Notes: generated from the letters alone by a model not told the origin. DNA of 64,000 nucleotides from Roseburia porci (GCF_009695765.1 NZ_VUNI01000015.1:1-64000), one strand, 5' to 3'. Shown: positions 42,512-52,290, numbered from the stretch's first letter. Made by a program: numbers and translations.

Positions 42512-43648
42512 ATGAGTAAAACAATTGTTTCGATAATGAATGTTGAAAAAATGTATGGAGAAAATCATGTTGTAAAAAACATGAACATGAATATAGCGGA
42601 GGGAGAATTCCTGACACTGCTCGGTCCATCCGGCTGTGGAAAGACGACCACGCTCCGCATGATTTCCGGATTTGAGATGCCGACAGCTGGTGCCATCAAG
42701 GTTCAGGGTGAAAGTGTTGAGAAAAAAGAACCGTATCAGAGAGATGTAAACACCGTGTTCCAGAATTATGCGTTATTTCCGAACATGAACGTCTATGATA
42801 ACGTTGCCTATGGTTTGAAAGTGAAAAAAGTGCCGAAAAAAGAGATCCATGAAAGAGTTATGGAGGCACTTCGGATGGTTCAACTGGAAGGCTTTGAAAA
42901 AAGAAGGATCACACAGATGTCCGGAGGACAGAAACAGAGGGTTGCGATCGCCAGAGCCATTATCAACCGTCCGAAAGTTCTCCTTCTGGATGAACCACTC
43001 GGCGCACTTGACCTGAAGCTCCGGAAACAGATGCAGATCGAATTAAAAAGACTTCAGAAGAAGCTTGGAATTACATTTATCTATGTTACTCATGACCAGG
43101 AAGAAGCGCTTACAATGTCGGACCGCATTGCGATCATCAATGAAGGGCGGATTGAACAGATCGACACGCCGGTCGAGATATATAAACATCCAAAGACAAA
43201 ATTTGTTGCGAACTTCATCGGAGAGACCAATCTTCTGGACGCGGTTGTCTTAGAGGTCAATGGAGATACCGCAGTCATCGGTACTGAGGTCGGAAAAGCC
43301 ATGGTACAGCTTGATCCAAAGGATAAAATTGCGGTAAACGATGGACTTGCCGTATCCGTAAGACCAGAGCATATGAAGTTTTCGAAAACTCCGGTGGATG
43401 GATTTACGATCAAAGGTATTGTAAAAGAAAACATTTTTGTAGGTAATCTGATTAAAATGATGATCAATTTAAATGATGGAACGGAGATCCGTGTGAACCG
43501 TTTTGATGCATCGGATCTGTCAGAACCCGGAGAACTGGTTTATCTGTACTGGGATCTGCCAAAGGGCGTTGTCATCAAGGAAAAAGAACTGATCCATACG
43601 GATTCAGTTAAGGACATCGAGGGAGGTGATCCGGATGAAGAAGAGTGA
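42512..43648 (+). CDS. PotA-like ABC transporter ATPase
   Basis: A 378-residue importer ATPase: Walker A GPSGCGKTT, signature MSGGQKQRVAIARAI, Walker B VLLLDEPLGALD, H-loop YVTHDQEEAL, then a C-terminal TOBE-type domain (VSVRPEHMKF, KENIFVGNLIKMMI). The start at 42512 fits TGGAGG (9 nt away) better than the ATG at 42506. It overlaps the first permease gene by 14 nt and energises uptake for the binding lipoproteins in this cluster. Confidence 0.93.
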   Translation: MSKTIVSIMNVEKMYGENHVVKNMNMNIAEGEFLTLLGPSGCGKTTTLRMISGFEMPTAGAIKVQGESVEKKEPYQRDVNTVFQNYALFPNMNVYDNVAYGLKVKKVPKKEIHERVMEALRMVQLEGFEKRRITQMSGGQKQRVAIARAIINRPKVLLLDEPLGALDLKLRKQMQIELKRLQKKLGITFIYVTHDQEEALTMSDRIAIINEGRIEQIDTPVEIYKHPKTKFVANFIGETNLLDAVVLEVNGDTAVIGTEVGKAMVQLDPKDKIAVNDGLAVSVRPEHMKFSKTPVDGFTIKGIVKENIFVGNLIKMMINLNDGTEIRVNRFDASDLSEPGELVYLYWDLPKGVVIKEKELIHTDSVKDIEGGDPDEEE

Positions 43649-44504
43649 AAAATCAAAAAGAGCAAAACTGGCCAATCTGATCATGCAGGCACCGCTTGCC
43701 GTGTGGATGATCGCATTTGTGCTTGCGCCGTTTGCACTGCTTGCATTTATGAGTTTCATGACAAAGGGACCGCTTGGCATCATACAGTATAAGCCGACGA
43801 TCGCAAACTATAAGGAAATGTTTAATCCGGTTTATGCAACGGTTATCAAGCAGTCGCTGGTTGTAGCCGTATGGACGACGATTCTTACCGTACTGATGGG
43901 ATATCCACTTGCAAGCTTTATTGCAAAGGTAAAAGCAAAGACTTCCTCACTGCTTACCGTGCTTCTGATGCTTCCGCTCTGGGTAAGTGGTCTGGTCGTA
44001 CTTTACAGCTTTGTTATCCTCTTGAACAGCAGCGGCGTCATCAACAGTTTTCTGATGTCGATTCATCTGATCAAAGAACCGCTGGAACTTTTATATAATA
44101 ACTTTGCAATCATTGTAGGTATGATCTACATGTTTCTTCCGTTTGCCGTGCTTCCAATGTATTCCTCGATCGAGAAGCTTGATCCGGGTCTGATCGAAGC
44201 CTCAAAGGATCTTGGAGCCGGACCGGTAAAGACATTTTTTAAGGTAACACTTCCGCTTACATCGCCAGGTATTTTTGCAGCAGTGATCCTGACTTTTATT
44301 CCATGTATCGGATATTACATGGTAACTGATATGCTGGGAGGCGGAACAAGCCTGATGATCGGTAACCTGATCTACCGTCAGTTTACGGTATCAAGAGACT
44401 GGCCGTTTGGTGCAGCCCTTTCTATGGTGCTGGCACTGATCATTTTCCTTATGGTATTTATTTACACCAAGCTTGGTGGAGATTTGGATGATTTAGGAGC
44501 ATAA
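43635..44504 (+). CDS. PotB-like ABC permease
   Basis: A 289-residue permease with six TM segments and the importer coupling loop EASKDLGAGPVKTFFKVTLP near residue 200. The start at 43635 follows GGAGGTGAT. It pairs with the PotC-like protein encoded 4 bp later. Members of this class import spermidine, putrescine and related cations. Confidence 0.92.
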   Translation: MKKSEKSKRAKLANLIMQAPLAVWMIAFVLAPFALLAFMSFMTKGPLGIIQYKPTIANYKEMFNPVYATVIKQSLVVAVWTTILTVLMGYPLASFIAKVKAKTSSLLTVLLMLPLWVSGLVVLYSFVILLNSSGVINSFLMSIHLIKEPLELLYNNFAIIVGMIYMFLPFAVLPMYSSIEKLDPGLIEASKDLGAGPVKTFFKVTLPLTSPGIFAAVILTFIPCIGYYMVTDMLGGGTSLMIGNLIYRQFTVSRDWPFGAALSMVLALIIFLMVFIYTKLGGDLDDLGA

Positions 44505-44508
44505 GCCT

Positions 44509-45330
44509 ATGAAAAAGAAAACATTGGTGAATAAAATTCACAAAATATATGTCATATTGTTATTTTTGTTCTTCTATGCACCGGTTGCAGTCATGGTTGT
44601 ATTTTCATTCAATACAAGCAAGGCGAACGTGGTATGGCAGGGATTTACCACAAAATGGTACAGCAAATTAATGGGAGACAGCGAACTCTGGAAGATCTTT
44701 GGAACAACAATCCTGATCGCCGTGCTCACAACGGTTTTTGCAACGCTGATTGGAACAATGGGTGCAATCGGCTATAAAAAATCCAAAAGCAGATTTGCAA
44801 AGCTGATTACAAATTCCGTATATTTTCCAATTGTTATTCCGGAGATCGTGCTTGCGGTCGCAATGTTTATGATCTTCAATACCGCAGGTATTTCACTTGG
44901 CGTACCAATCATCGTGATCGGAAATACAACGATCTGCCTGCCATATGTATACATAACCGTAAAATCACGACTGGTCGGCATGGACCCATCCATCGAAGAG
45001 GCATCCTTAGATCTTGGGGCGGACAGGGTATATACGTTGTTTCATGTGACAATTCCACAGATTATGCCAGGTATTATTTCCGGAGCATTTATGGCATTTT
45101 CCCTCTCACTGGATGAACTGATCGTAACTTCATTCCTTGCCGATGCAGGAACGACAACACTTCCGATGAAGGTTTATTCCATGATGAAAAAGGGTGTTTC
45201 CCCGGAGATCAATGCGCTGACAACAATTATCTTTGCGGTAAGCATTCTCGGAGTTGCAGCATATCTGATTTTTGACGCGGTAAAAACACATCAGGATGCA
45301 AAAGCAAAACATAAACTTGTAGATCTGTAG
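44509..45330 (+). CDS. PotC-like ABC permease
   Basis: A 273-residue permease with six TM segments, a first segment YVILLFLFFYAPVAVMVVFS and the coupling loop EASLDLGADRVYTLFHVTIP near residue 170. The FSLSLDELIVTSFLA region is typical of PotC. It completes the heterodimeric channel with the gene before it; three different binding lipoproteins could dock on this single channel. Confidence 0.93.
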   Translation: MKKKTLVNKIHKIYVILLFLFFYAPVAVMVVFSFNTSKANVVWQGFTTKWYSKLMGDSELWKIFGTTILIAVLTTVFATLIGTMGAIGYKKSKSRFAKLITNSVYFPIVIPEIVLAVAMFMIFNTAGISLGVPIIVIGNTTICLPYVYITVKSRLVGMDPSIEEASLDLGADRVYTLFHVTIPQIMPGIISGAFMAFSLSLDELIVTSFLADAGTTTLPMKVYSMMKKGVSPEINALTTIIFAVSILGVAAYLIFDAVKTHQDAKAKHKLVDL

Positions 45331-45381
45331 GATTACAGAAATTTCTGCAGATGGATGATACAGAATCAGGAGGAAAAGGAT

Positions 45382-46464
45382 ATGAAAAGAAAAATAATTG
45401 CCGGTTTTATGGTTGCAGTGCTCGCAGCAGGCTGTATCACAGGATGTGGGAGCAGTTCCGGAGATGGTACAGAAAGTGCTTCTGCCGGAGATACTTTAAA
45501 TGTACTGACATGGGAGGGCGATGTCGCGGATGATCAGATTTCCGGATTTGAGAAGGAATATGGTGTGAAGGTCAATGTAACCTATGTGGAGGACACCAAT
45601 ACGATCCTTGCCAAAATGCTTCAGGGAAGCAATGAATATGATGTCATCGATGTGGAGAGTGCATACGTCAAATCCTTTGTGGATGCCGACCTTTTAGCAC
45701 CTTTGGATTATGATGCGATCACCAATTATGACAATATTGAACCTTCCTATGTGGAAAAAGGCCCGATCGGCGATGAAGACTTAAAATACAGTCTTCCGAT
45801 CAGCGGACCACTGTATACCGGTGTTGTCGTAAATAAAGAGACCTGTCCGATTGAGATTACTTCGTTTAAGGATCTTGCAGATCCTGCGTTAGAGGGACAG
45901 CTCTGGTGCACGAATGCAACCATTTCCCTTTATGCAGGTGCGTTAAAGGCACTTGGATATTCTCCAAACAGCTCGGATGAGAATGAATTAAATGAGGCAC
46001 AGGAGCTTTTGCAGAAGATTAAACCGAATGTCAAGGCGTTTGGTGCAAGCTCGATTTCCTCTCTTGAAACCGGAGATTGCTCCGTAGCGTATACTTATGA
46101 TTACAACATGTTAATGTGTGACGACAAAGAAAACTGGGATAAATTCGAGATCATTCCGGATACGACACTTGGTTATACCCAGTACTGGACGATCGCAGCA
46201 TCATCCAAGAAACAGAAGCTTGCAAATGAATTTATCAATTATGCTTATACAGAGGATGCCGCTGCAGCAATTGCAAATGAGTGGGGCGGTGTTCCAGCTG
46301 TCAAACAGGATCTGATCAAGGACGACGTTGACAGCGATTACTTTGATAATCCAATTATGCAGCAGTTTGCGGATATGTGGCCGGATCACGAAGATCTTGC
46401 GGCAAGTGATGAGCAGACCGCAGCTATGGATACGTTGTATAACGAGCTTATGAGTGGACAGTAA
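45382..46464 (+). CDS. PotD-like ABC substrate-binding lipoprotein, paralogue 2
   Basis: A 360-residue lipoprotein (ITGC lipobox near residue 23), starting after CAGGAGGAAAAGGAT. It shares blocks with the paralogues at 39715 and 48207: LNVLTWEGDVADDQISGFEK, DVIDVESAYVKSFVDADL, VNKETCPIEITSFKDLADPA, NATISLYAGALKALGYS. The differences fall in ligand-facing regions (LPISGPLY in place of TPDSNAGF), suggesting different preferences. It lies directly after the permeases and 89 bp before an amidohydrolase. Confidence 0.92.
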   Translation: MKRKIIAGFMVAVLAAGCITGCGSSSGDGTESASAGDTLNVLTWEGDVADDQISGFEKEYGVKVNVTYVEDTNTILAKMLQGSNEYDVIDVESAYVKSFVDADLLAPLDYDAITNYDNIEPSYVEKGPIGDEDLKYSLPISGPLYTGVVVNKETCPIEITSFKDLADPALEGQLWCTNATISLYAGALKALGYSPNSSDENELNEAQELLQKIKPNVKAFGASSISSLETGDCSVAYTYDYNMLMCDDKENWDKFEIIPDTTLGYTQYWTIAASSKKQKLANEFINYAYTEDAAAAIANEWGGVPAVKQDLIKDDVDSDYFDNPIMQQFADMWPDHEDLAASDEQTAAMDTLYNELMSGQ

Positions 46465-46553
46465 ACAAAAGAAAATAGCAGCTCCCCTGATTGTACAAGG
46501 TTGTGCAGTTGGGGGATTTTTCTGTGAAAAAAGCAGTAACAGGAGGAATTGAC

Positions 46554-48182
46554 ATGACAGCAGATTTGGCAGTATTTGGAAAAGTATTCACCTCAGAAGA
46601 TGAGGCTTTTTATGCAGAGGGATTTGCGGTAAAGGATGGAAAAATCCTTGCTGTTGGGACAAAAGAAGAAATCCAGCAATATATTGGAAAACAAACAGAG
46701 GTGCATACCTATGACACCGGAATCATTGTTCCGGGTTTTACAGAGGGACATGCACATATCAGCTCTACCATAGAGTTTATGACAGGACCGTTTGTGGAAG
46801 CGGATTCCATTGAAAAATGCCAGAAGATCATCAAGGATTTTGCAGATTCGCATCCTGAGAACCCGACGATCGAAGGCGGAGGCTTTGATCCGGGATTGTT
46901 TGGTCCGGACGGACCGACCGCGGACATCATCGATGCGGTAGTCAGTGACCGTCCGGTTATCATTTCGGATGAAGGTCATCATTCCGTGTGGGTGAATACA
47001 AAGGCACTTGAGCTCGCAGGAATCACAAAAGATACACCGGATCCGGAGAATGGTAAGATCAATCATTATCCGAATGGTGAGCCGAGCGGATTTTTACAGG
47101 AGATGGCAATCGATCTGATCACTCCGGCGCTTGCTGTTCCAGAAGTTTCAGATTATAAGAAAGCGATCCTTTACTATCAGCAGATCGGACTGTCCCACGG
47201 AATCGTGTCGGCTTTTGAGCCGATGCTCAGCCATACAAAGGACGAACCTGTGCGCATGGCTGCTTATGATGAACTGGATCAGGAAGACCAGTTAAAGATC
47301 ACATACCGTGTAGCGCCGACATTAAATCCGTCGGACAACACCGATGAGTTTTATAAACAGGCGGTTGCATATCACAAGCATTTTGCATCAAGGGAAAAAA
47401 TCCAGGTCAATACGATCAAGTTTTTTATGGATGGCGTTGTTGACGGACATACAGCACTTCTGCGGGAACCATATCAATTAGAGCCGCTTGACTGCGGTCC
47501 GCTTATGTTTGAACAGGAAGATCTGAACAAACGCATGGAACGGGCTTTGCAGGAAGGATTCAGTATCCATGTACATGCGATCGGAGATGCTGCGATCGAT
47601 GAGGCACTGAATGCATTTGAGTATGCGCAGAAAAAAGTCCCGGGAAAGTACCGCAACGCGATCACACACCTTCAGGTGTGTCAGCCGGATCAGCCAAAGC
47701 GGATGAAAGCACTTAATGTGGTGGCGGTCGTAAATCCATACTGGCATTATGAGACACCGCTGTATGAGCCGTTAGAATTTCCATTCCTCGGAAAAGAGCG
47801 TGCAGAGCATATGTATTATGTGAAGAGTTATCTCAATGAGGGCATCGTGATGAGCCAGGCAAGTGATTTTCCGGTTACTGTCCCGCCGGATACGATGTTC
47901 AGCTTACATATGATGGTGAACCGTTTTGACCCGAAAACTTCGAAAAAACCATATTTTCCGGAGGAATGTATCGGCGTTGAGGATGCATTAAAAGTACTGA
48001 CGATCGGTGGCGCTTATGAGAATTTCCTGGAGGAGAAAAAGGGCTCGATCAAAGCCGGAAAAGACGCGGATTTTGTTGTTTTAAGCAGGGATGTTACAAC
48101 AATTCCGAAGGAAGAGATTTATAAGACAAAGGTGCTTGAAACATGGATCGGAGGAGAATGCTGTTACATGTTTGAGGAGTAG
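46554..48182 (+). CDS. amidohydrolase, YtcJ/NfdA-like (paralogue 1)
   Basis: A 542-residue metal-dependent Amidohydro_3 protein. GFTEGHAHIS (HxH, His66 and His68), FFMDGVVDGHTALLREPY, IHVHAIGDAAIDEAL, and QASDFPVTVPPD carry the metal and catalytic residues. No signal peptide, so cytoplasmic. Characterised relatives include N-substituted formamide deformylase, which releases an amine and formate. Placed beside an amine-type importer and amine-oxidase genes, it may hydrolyse an imported N-acyl amine. The start at 46554 follows AGGAGGAATTGAC. Confidence 0.9.
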   Translation: MTADLAVFGKVFTSEDEAFYAEGFAVKDGKILAVGTKEEIQQYIGKQTEVHTYDTGIIVPGFTEGHAHISSTIEFMTGPFVEADSIEKCQKIIKDFADSHPENPTIEGGGFDPGLFGPDGPTADIIDAVVSDRPVIISDEGHHSVWVNTKALELAGITKDTPDPENGKINHYPNGEPSGFLQEMAIDLITPALAVPEVSDYKKAILYYQQIGLSHGIVSAFEPMLSHTKDEPVRMAAYDELDQEDQLKITYRVAPTLNPSDNTDEFYKQAVAYHKHFASREKIQVNTIKFFMDGVVDGHTALLREPYQLEPLDCGPLMFEQEDLNKRMERALQEGFSIHVHAIGDAAIDEALNAFEYAQKKVPGKYRNAITHLQVCQPDQPKRMKALNVVAVVNPYWHYETPLYEPLEFPFLGKERAEHMYYVKSYLNEGIVMSQASDFPVTVPPDTMFSLHMMVNRFDPKTSKKPYFPEECIGVEDALKVLTIGGAYENFLEEKKGSIKAGKDADFVVLSRDVTTIPKEEIYKTKVLETWIGGECCYMFEE

Positions 48183-48206
48183 AGAATAGAAAGGAGTTTT
48201 TAGCTT

Positions 48207-49292
48207 ATGAGAAAAAAATTAGTATCTGTTATTTGTATTCTGACACTTGCAGTATTGAGCCTGTGCGGATGCGGCAGTAAACAGGAAAGTACAGGAGGCA
48301 CACAGACAGGACAATCAAAAGAGATAAATGTGATGATCTGGGATTCCACTTATCCAGATGAGGTTTTTGACCAGTTTGAGGAGGAAACCGGAATCCATGT
48401 CAACGTTTCCTATATCACAAATACGGACGAACTGATCACCAAGATGGTATCCGGAGAAAATGAGTTTGATTATGTGGATGTGGAATCTGCATATGTTAAG
48501 ACATTTGTGGAAAACGGTCTTTTAGCCAAAATTGATTATGATAAGATTCCAAATTCTAAAAATATCGATGATAAATTCTGGGGTGCGGTCGGCGATGAGA
48601 AAAATGAATATACAATGCCGGTATCAGACAATATTTACAGCCTTATCGTGTATAACAAAGAAACCTGTCCGATTGAGATCAAATCCTTTGCTGATTTGGC
48701 AGATCCGGCACTCGAAGGACAGGTATGTATGATCAATTCCACCATTTCGCTTTATGGAACAGCACTCGAGAGCCTCGGTTATTCTGCTGATTCGACCAGT
48801 GAGGATGAGATCGCTGAGGCAAATGAACTGCTTGGCAAAATTAAAAAGAATGTAAAAGCGTTTATCGGAACATCTGCAATGTCGCAGCTTGAGACCGGCG
48901 ATTGTTCCGTTGCATTCTGTTACGACTATCCATATCTTATGATGGATAAAAATAACTGGGATAAATATGGAGTTGCTGCAATTGACAGTGGATATGAGCG
49001 TTCAAACGGCTTTGTCGGAATTCCTGCTTCCAGTGAGAAGAAGGATGAGGCAGAGGAATTTATGAATTTTATCCTTCAGCCGGAGATTCAGGCAGAATTT
49101 GCACAGGAAGCCGGACAGGCATCGCTTTTGAAGAGAGATCTGATGACGTCTGTTATGCCGGATGGATATTATGATAATCCGTACTTTAATATGGACCCAG
49201 GTATCGAGGAAAATTCATGGCATATTGCAATTGATGATGACCAGATCGCAATTATGGATAAATACTATACGATGCTGATGGGAAGCGAATAG
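48207..49292 (+). CDS. PotD-like ABC substrate-binding lipoprotein, paralogue 3
   Basis: A 361-residue lipoprotein (lipobox LCGC near residue 22) starting after AAAGGAG. It contains the shared blocks INVMIWDSTYPDEVFDQFEE, YVDVESAYVKTFVENG, YNKETCPIEIKSFADLADPA and NSTISLYGTALESLGYS. Sandwiched between the two amidohydrolase genes, it probably delivers the substrate of one of them to the PotABC-like channel. The pairing of each binding protein with an enzyme gene (ADH, amidohydrolase 1, amidohydrolase 2) is notable. Confidence 0.92.
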   Translation: MRKKLVSVICILTLAVLSLCGCGSKQESTGGTQTGQSKEINVMIWDSTYPDEVFDQFEEETGIHVNVSYITNTDELITKMVSGENEFDYVDVESAYVKTFVENGLLAKIDYDKIPNSKNIDDKFWGAVGDEKNEYTMPVSDNIYSLIVYNKETCPIEIKSFADLADPALEGQVCMINSTISLYGTALESLGYSADSTSEDEIAEANELLGKIKKNVKAFIGTSAMSQLETGDCSVAFCYDYPYLMMDKNNWDKYGVAAIDSGYERSNGFVGIPASSEKKDEAEEFMNFILQPEIQAEFAQEAGQASLLKRDLMTSVMPDGYYDNPYFNMDPGIEENSWHIAIDDDQIAIMDKYYTMLMGSE

Positions 49293-49302
49293 GAGACCGC
49301 TT

Positions 49303-50970
49303 ATGGGAGAATATATTTTATATCATGCAAAAATCTGGACTGCAGAGAATGATGCAGAATGGGCAGATGCTATGTGGGTAAGTGGGGATAAGATCCTTGC
49401 AGTAGGTGCATATCAGGATATGGAAGATGTTGCTTCGGCACATGTCAGGAGAATTGACATGAACGGGCAGATGATTATTCCGTCTTTTGTGGACTGTCAT
49501 GTGCACATTACAACGGTAGCAAGGAGCAGCTGGCTTCTGGTACTCGACAAAGACAGTTATGCAGATCTGGATGCAATGCTTGCGGATATCGGAAAATATG
49601 CAAAGCAGCATCCGGTGGAAGAGGTGCCATACATTTATGCGACACCATGTCTGCAGGAGTGGATGGAACACGCAGACAAAACAATGCTCGACCGGTATGT
49701 ATCAGACCGGCCGGTGTTGTTGTGCGATGAAGGTTTTCACAGCTGTCTGATTAACAGCCGGATGCTGGAACTTCTGGAGGTTGACGAACATACACCCTAT
49801 GATCCGACCACAAGCATGAATTATGCCAGAGATGCGCATAATGTGCCGACTGGAATTGTGTACGAACACCGGTATGAAGCAGATCTTCCGAAAATGTATG
49901 AGAAGATCCACTGGTGTCCGCCGGATCAGAGTGATCCGGCTGTAATCGGTCCGATTTTAAAACAGTTTAACGATTATGGAATCACAGCAGTACTGGATGG
50001 TTTCACAGAAGGAGATGAAACTTTTGAGGGGTTAAAACGCATTGAGGAGAAGGGGGAACTTCACATGTATTACCGTGGGAATTCCCTGTTTAAAAAACTG
50101 TCGGATCTTCCGGACGCGATCGAACAGGCGAGACGCTGGAATGAGAAATATCAGGATTCGAAGATGCAGACGGAGTGTATCAAGCTGTTTCTGGATGGCA
50201 CGAATGAGCTTGGTACAGCAGCTCTCATGGAGCCGTTTGTGGAAGATCCGGATAATTACGGTGTGATCAATATGGAAGAAAAAGAACTGACAGAGGCTAT
50301 GCTTCAGATCAACGAAGCAAAGCTTGATCTGCAGATTCATATGGTAGGGGACAGGGCATTCCATACGGCAGTGAATGCGGTGGAAAATGCGAAGAAGAAA
50401 CTGGAGCAGGAAGGAAAGAAATTTACGAGCAGAGTAACGCTTCTGCACTGCGAACTGACGAAACCAGAGGATCGCAGGCGGGCAGCAGAACTCGGTATCT
50501 ACATTAATATTACACCACACTGGAATGGCGGGATTTTTGGAGATGCTGCACTTAAAATCGTTGGAAAAGAGCGGTTTGATACATTCTATTCTTTCCGCGA
50601 TTTTATCAGATATGGAGCCGTATTAAGCTGTAGTTCGGATATCGTAAGTATTGAGGAGTTAGACCGGGCAAATCCGTTTGCAGCAATGCAGATCGCAGCA
50701 ACAAGAAGAGATCCGCAGTCATGCTTTGAAGAACGTCAGCCGGCATCAGAGAAGCTTCCGGTGAGGGATATGATGCTTGGTTTTACGATCGAAGGAGCAA
50801 AATGTATGCACATGGAAAAGGAGATTGGTTCTCTTGCAAAGGGGAAAAAGGCGAACTTTTGTGTATTAAACAGGAATGTATTTGAAGTTCCTGTGGATAA
50901 GTTAGGGACAACAGAGACAGTTACCGTGGTATTTGAAGGAAGTCCGGTGAAAGGCGGACTTCCGTATTAG
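49303..50970 (+). CDS. amidohydrolase, YtcJ/NfdA-like (paralogue 2)
   Basis: A 555-residue Amidohydro_3 protein: FVDCHVHIT (HxH, His66 and His68), CIKLFLDGTNELGTAALMEPF, LQIHMVGDRAFHTAVNAV, LLHCELTKPED and SCSSDIVSIEELDRANPF. It is only distantly similar to paralogue 1, so a different substrate is likely. Start 10 bp after the third binding lipoprotein. The last codon overlaps by 4 nt the convergent MerR gene, leaving no room for a separate terminator. Confidence 0.9.
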   Translation: MGEYILYHAKIWTAENDAEWADAMWVSGDKILAVGAYQDMEDVASAHVRRIDMNGQMIIPSFVDCHVHITTVARSSWLLVLDKDSYADLDAMLADIGKYAKQHPVEEVPYIYATPCLQEWMEHADKTMLDRYVSDRPVLLCDEGFHSCLINSRMLELLEVDEHTPYDPTTSMNYARDAHNVPTGIVYEHRYEADLPKMYEKIHWCPPDQSDPAVIGPILKQFNDYGITAVLDGFTEGDETFEGLKRIEEKGELHMYYRGNSLFKKLSDLPDAIEQARRWNEKYQDSKMQTECIKLFLDGTNELGTAALMEPFVEDPDNYGVINMEEKELTEAMLQINEAKLDLQIHMVGDRAFHTAVNAVENAKKKLEQEGKKFTSRVTLLHCELTKPEDRRRAAELGIYINITPHWNGGIFGDAALKIVGKERFDTFYSFRDFIRYGAVLSCSSDIVSIEELDRANPFAAMQIAATRRDPQSCFEERQPASEKLPVRDMMLGFTIEGAKCMHMEKEIGSLAKGKKANFCVLNRNVFEVPVDKLGTTETVTVVFEGSPVKGGLPY

Positions 50971-51791
50971 GATGGTTCGACAGGAAGCTGGATCTCAATC
51001 AGATATTCCGCTTCATCGCTGGTTTCGTACTCATCGATATAGCAGAATTCAATGGGTTCCCTTGTGACGGTGTAGCCATTCTTTTTGGCATAGTCGTACA
51101 GGGAAGGCAGCAGTTTTTTCGTCTTTGTAAGAGGGCCGCGGTAAAGAATGGAGAGATAAAGCCCTTCTGGAAGAGTATAATTGCACTCTTTTTTATTGAG
51201 CGAATCGGAATAGAAAAATACGTTTTTTGTGCGGTAATATGAAGAATCCGGGTTGCTTCCGGGAAGATCTAACGTGTAGCAGTCGCAGACACCGATGGTA
51301 CCGACATAGTTTTTATATTGGTTCATATAGTCGATCAGATAATAATCGACCATGTCATCGGTCAGATGGGCATCGTGGATCATAATGCAGTTCCTTGCAG
51401 GAAGCTGTAATTCTTCAATGCGTTCATCATGGTATCTGGCTTCCATGTCTGTGATGGTTTCCAGGCGGCTTTCCAGATTTTTGCGGACATAGCGGAGACG
51501 GTTGATCTCCTCATCAATCGCAGAAAGCTCAGAGCTTAACATCTGCTGGGTCTTCTGGACCGTTCTGTCAGTAATGAGAGAGCGGATCTGCTCTGTGGAG
51601 AAGCCGAGTCCCAAGAGTTCGCGGATCAGTGCAAGCCTGCGGAAATCTTCCATGGTATAGAAACGGTAGTTATTTTCCGGATTCCGGATCGGATTCAGGA
51701 TTCCAACCTTTTCGTAATAGCGGATGGAATCGACTCCAATATGAAAAGCTCTGGATAATTCGCCGATTTTAAAGGTCTTTTCAGTTCCCAT
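50967..51791 (-). CDS. MerR family regulator with GyrI-like effector domain
   Basis: A 274-residue regulator. N-terminal winged helix FKIGELSRAFHIGVDSIRYY, coiled linker to about residue 115, then an effector-binding AraC/GyrI-like domain (about 120-270) of the type used by BmrR/TipA-like proteins to bind organic cations. The start at 51791 follows GGAGGGATACGT. A 19-bp-spacer promoter beside its own 5' end (51823) and the similar ones at 39505 and 58471 make it the likely master activator of the whole 39-60 kb cluster, sensing an amine-type inducer. This is inference. Confidence 0.9.
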   Translation of the reverse strand: MGTEKTFKIGELSRAFHIGVDSIRYYEKVGILNPIRNPENNYRFYTMEDFRRLALIRELLGLGFSTEQIRSLITDRTVQKTQQMLSSELSAIDEEINRLRYVRKNLESRLETITDMEARYHDERIEELQLPARNCIMIHDAHLTDDMVDYYLIDYMNQYKNYVGTIGVCDCYTLDLPGSNPDSSYYRTKNVFFYSDSLNKKECNYTLPEGLYLSILYRGPLTKTKKLLPSLYDYAKKNGYTVTREPIEFCYIDEYETSDEAEYLIEIQLPVEPS

Positions 51792-51822
51792 ACGTATCCC
51801 TCCATAAAATTTAAAAAACATA

Positions 51823-51853
51823 TTGACTCTGGTATTACACTAGAGTTTAGCAT
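51823..51853 (+). promoter_or_regulatory. MerR-type promoter 2 (amine/amide regulon)
   Basis: TTGACT (51823-51828) and TAGCAT (51848-51853) with a 19-bp spacer; operator CTCTGGTATTACACTAGAG, 7 of 9 arm positions complementary. It is divergent from the MerR gene and reads towards the Fe-S/FAD oxidase genes at 52291. Confidence 0.82.
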
Positions 51854-51865
51854 AGGTATAACAGC

Positions 51866-51902
51866 AAGGCAAGGGCGCTTTTCAGGTGCCCTTGCCTTTT
51901 GC
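51866..51902 (+). terminator. leader terminator downstream of MerR promoter 2
   Basis: AAGGCAAGGGC (51866-51876) and GCCCTTGCCTT form a perfect 11-bp stem with a TTTT tail, beginning about 12 nt after the -10 element, so it would end almost every initiated transcript unless bypassed. Confidence 0.8.
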
Positions 51903-51904
51903 TT

Positions 51905-52225
51905 TATAGGGTTAGGGTGTCAAAAGGCGGCTTTTAATGTTCTAATTGGCAAATTGCACAAAGCAGTGCCGATTATGTTCCATTGTCCGAAAATAAGAAA
52001 ATCTAAGTTTACCTAATTTGTTTTTTCTCAGAGTGACGTGTACGTCTTAAACGCCCCGTCCATGGGGCGTTAAGCCTTTTGCCGCCATCCATGGCAGCAA
52101 AACACTATGTACAAGCAGGCAAACTAAGATTTTCTAATTTTCTTCCAGGTCACAAAATCAGTCGCTGTTTTGTGCAATTTGCCAGCTATAAGCTGAAAGC
52201 CACCTTTTGACACCCCAACCCTACA
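51905..52225 (-). repeat. intergenic repeat family A, copy 3 (full length, inverted orientation)
   Basis: About 320 bp ending in extended inverted repeats: AGGGTTAGGGTGTCAAAAGG at the left and its counterpart CCTTTTGACACCCCAACCCT at the right. Inside are the same nested arms and the CGCCCCGTCCATGGGGCG hairpin as in copies 1 and 2, but reversed. It is the best copy for defining the element's ends. It fills the leader between MerR promoter 2 and the gene at 52291. Confidence 0.88.
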
Positions 52226-52290
52226 AAACAAAATGCCCCAAAACAATGGGACATGGAACTGTATGATTTGCACAGATAAGGAGGAAAACA

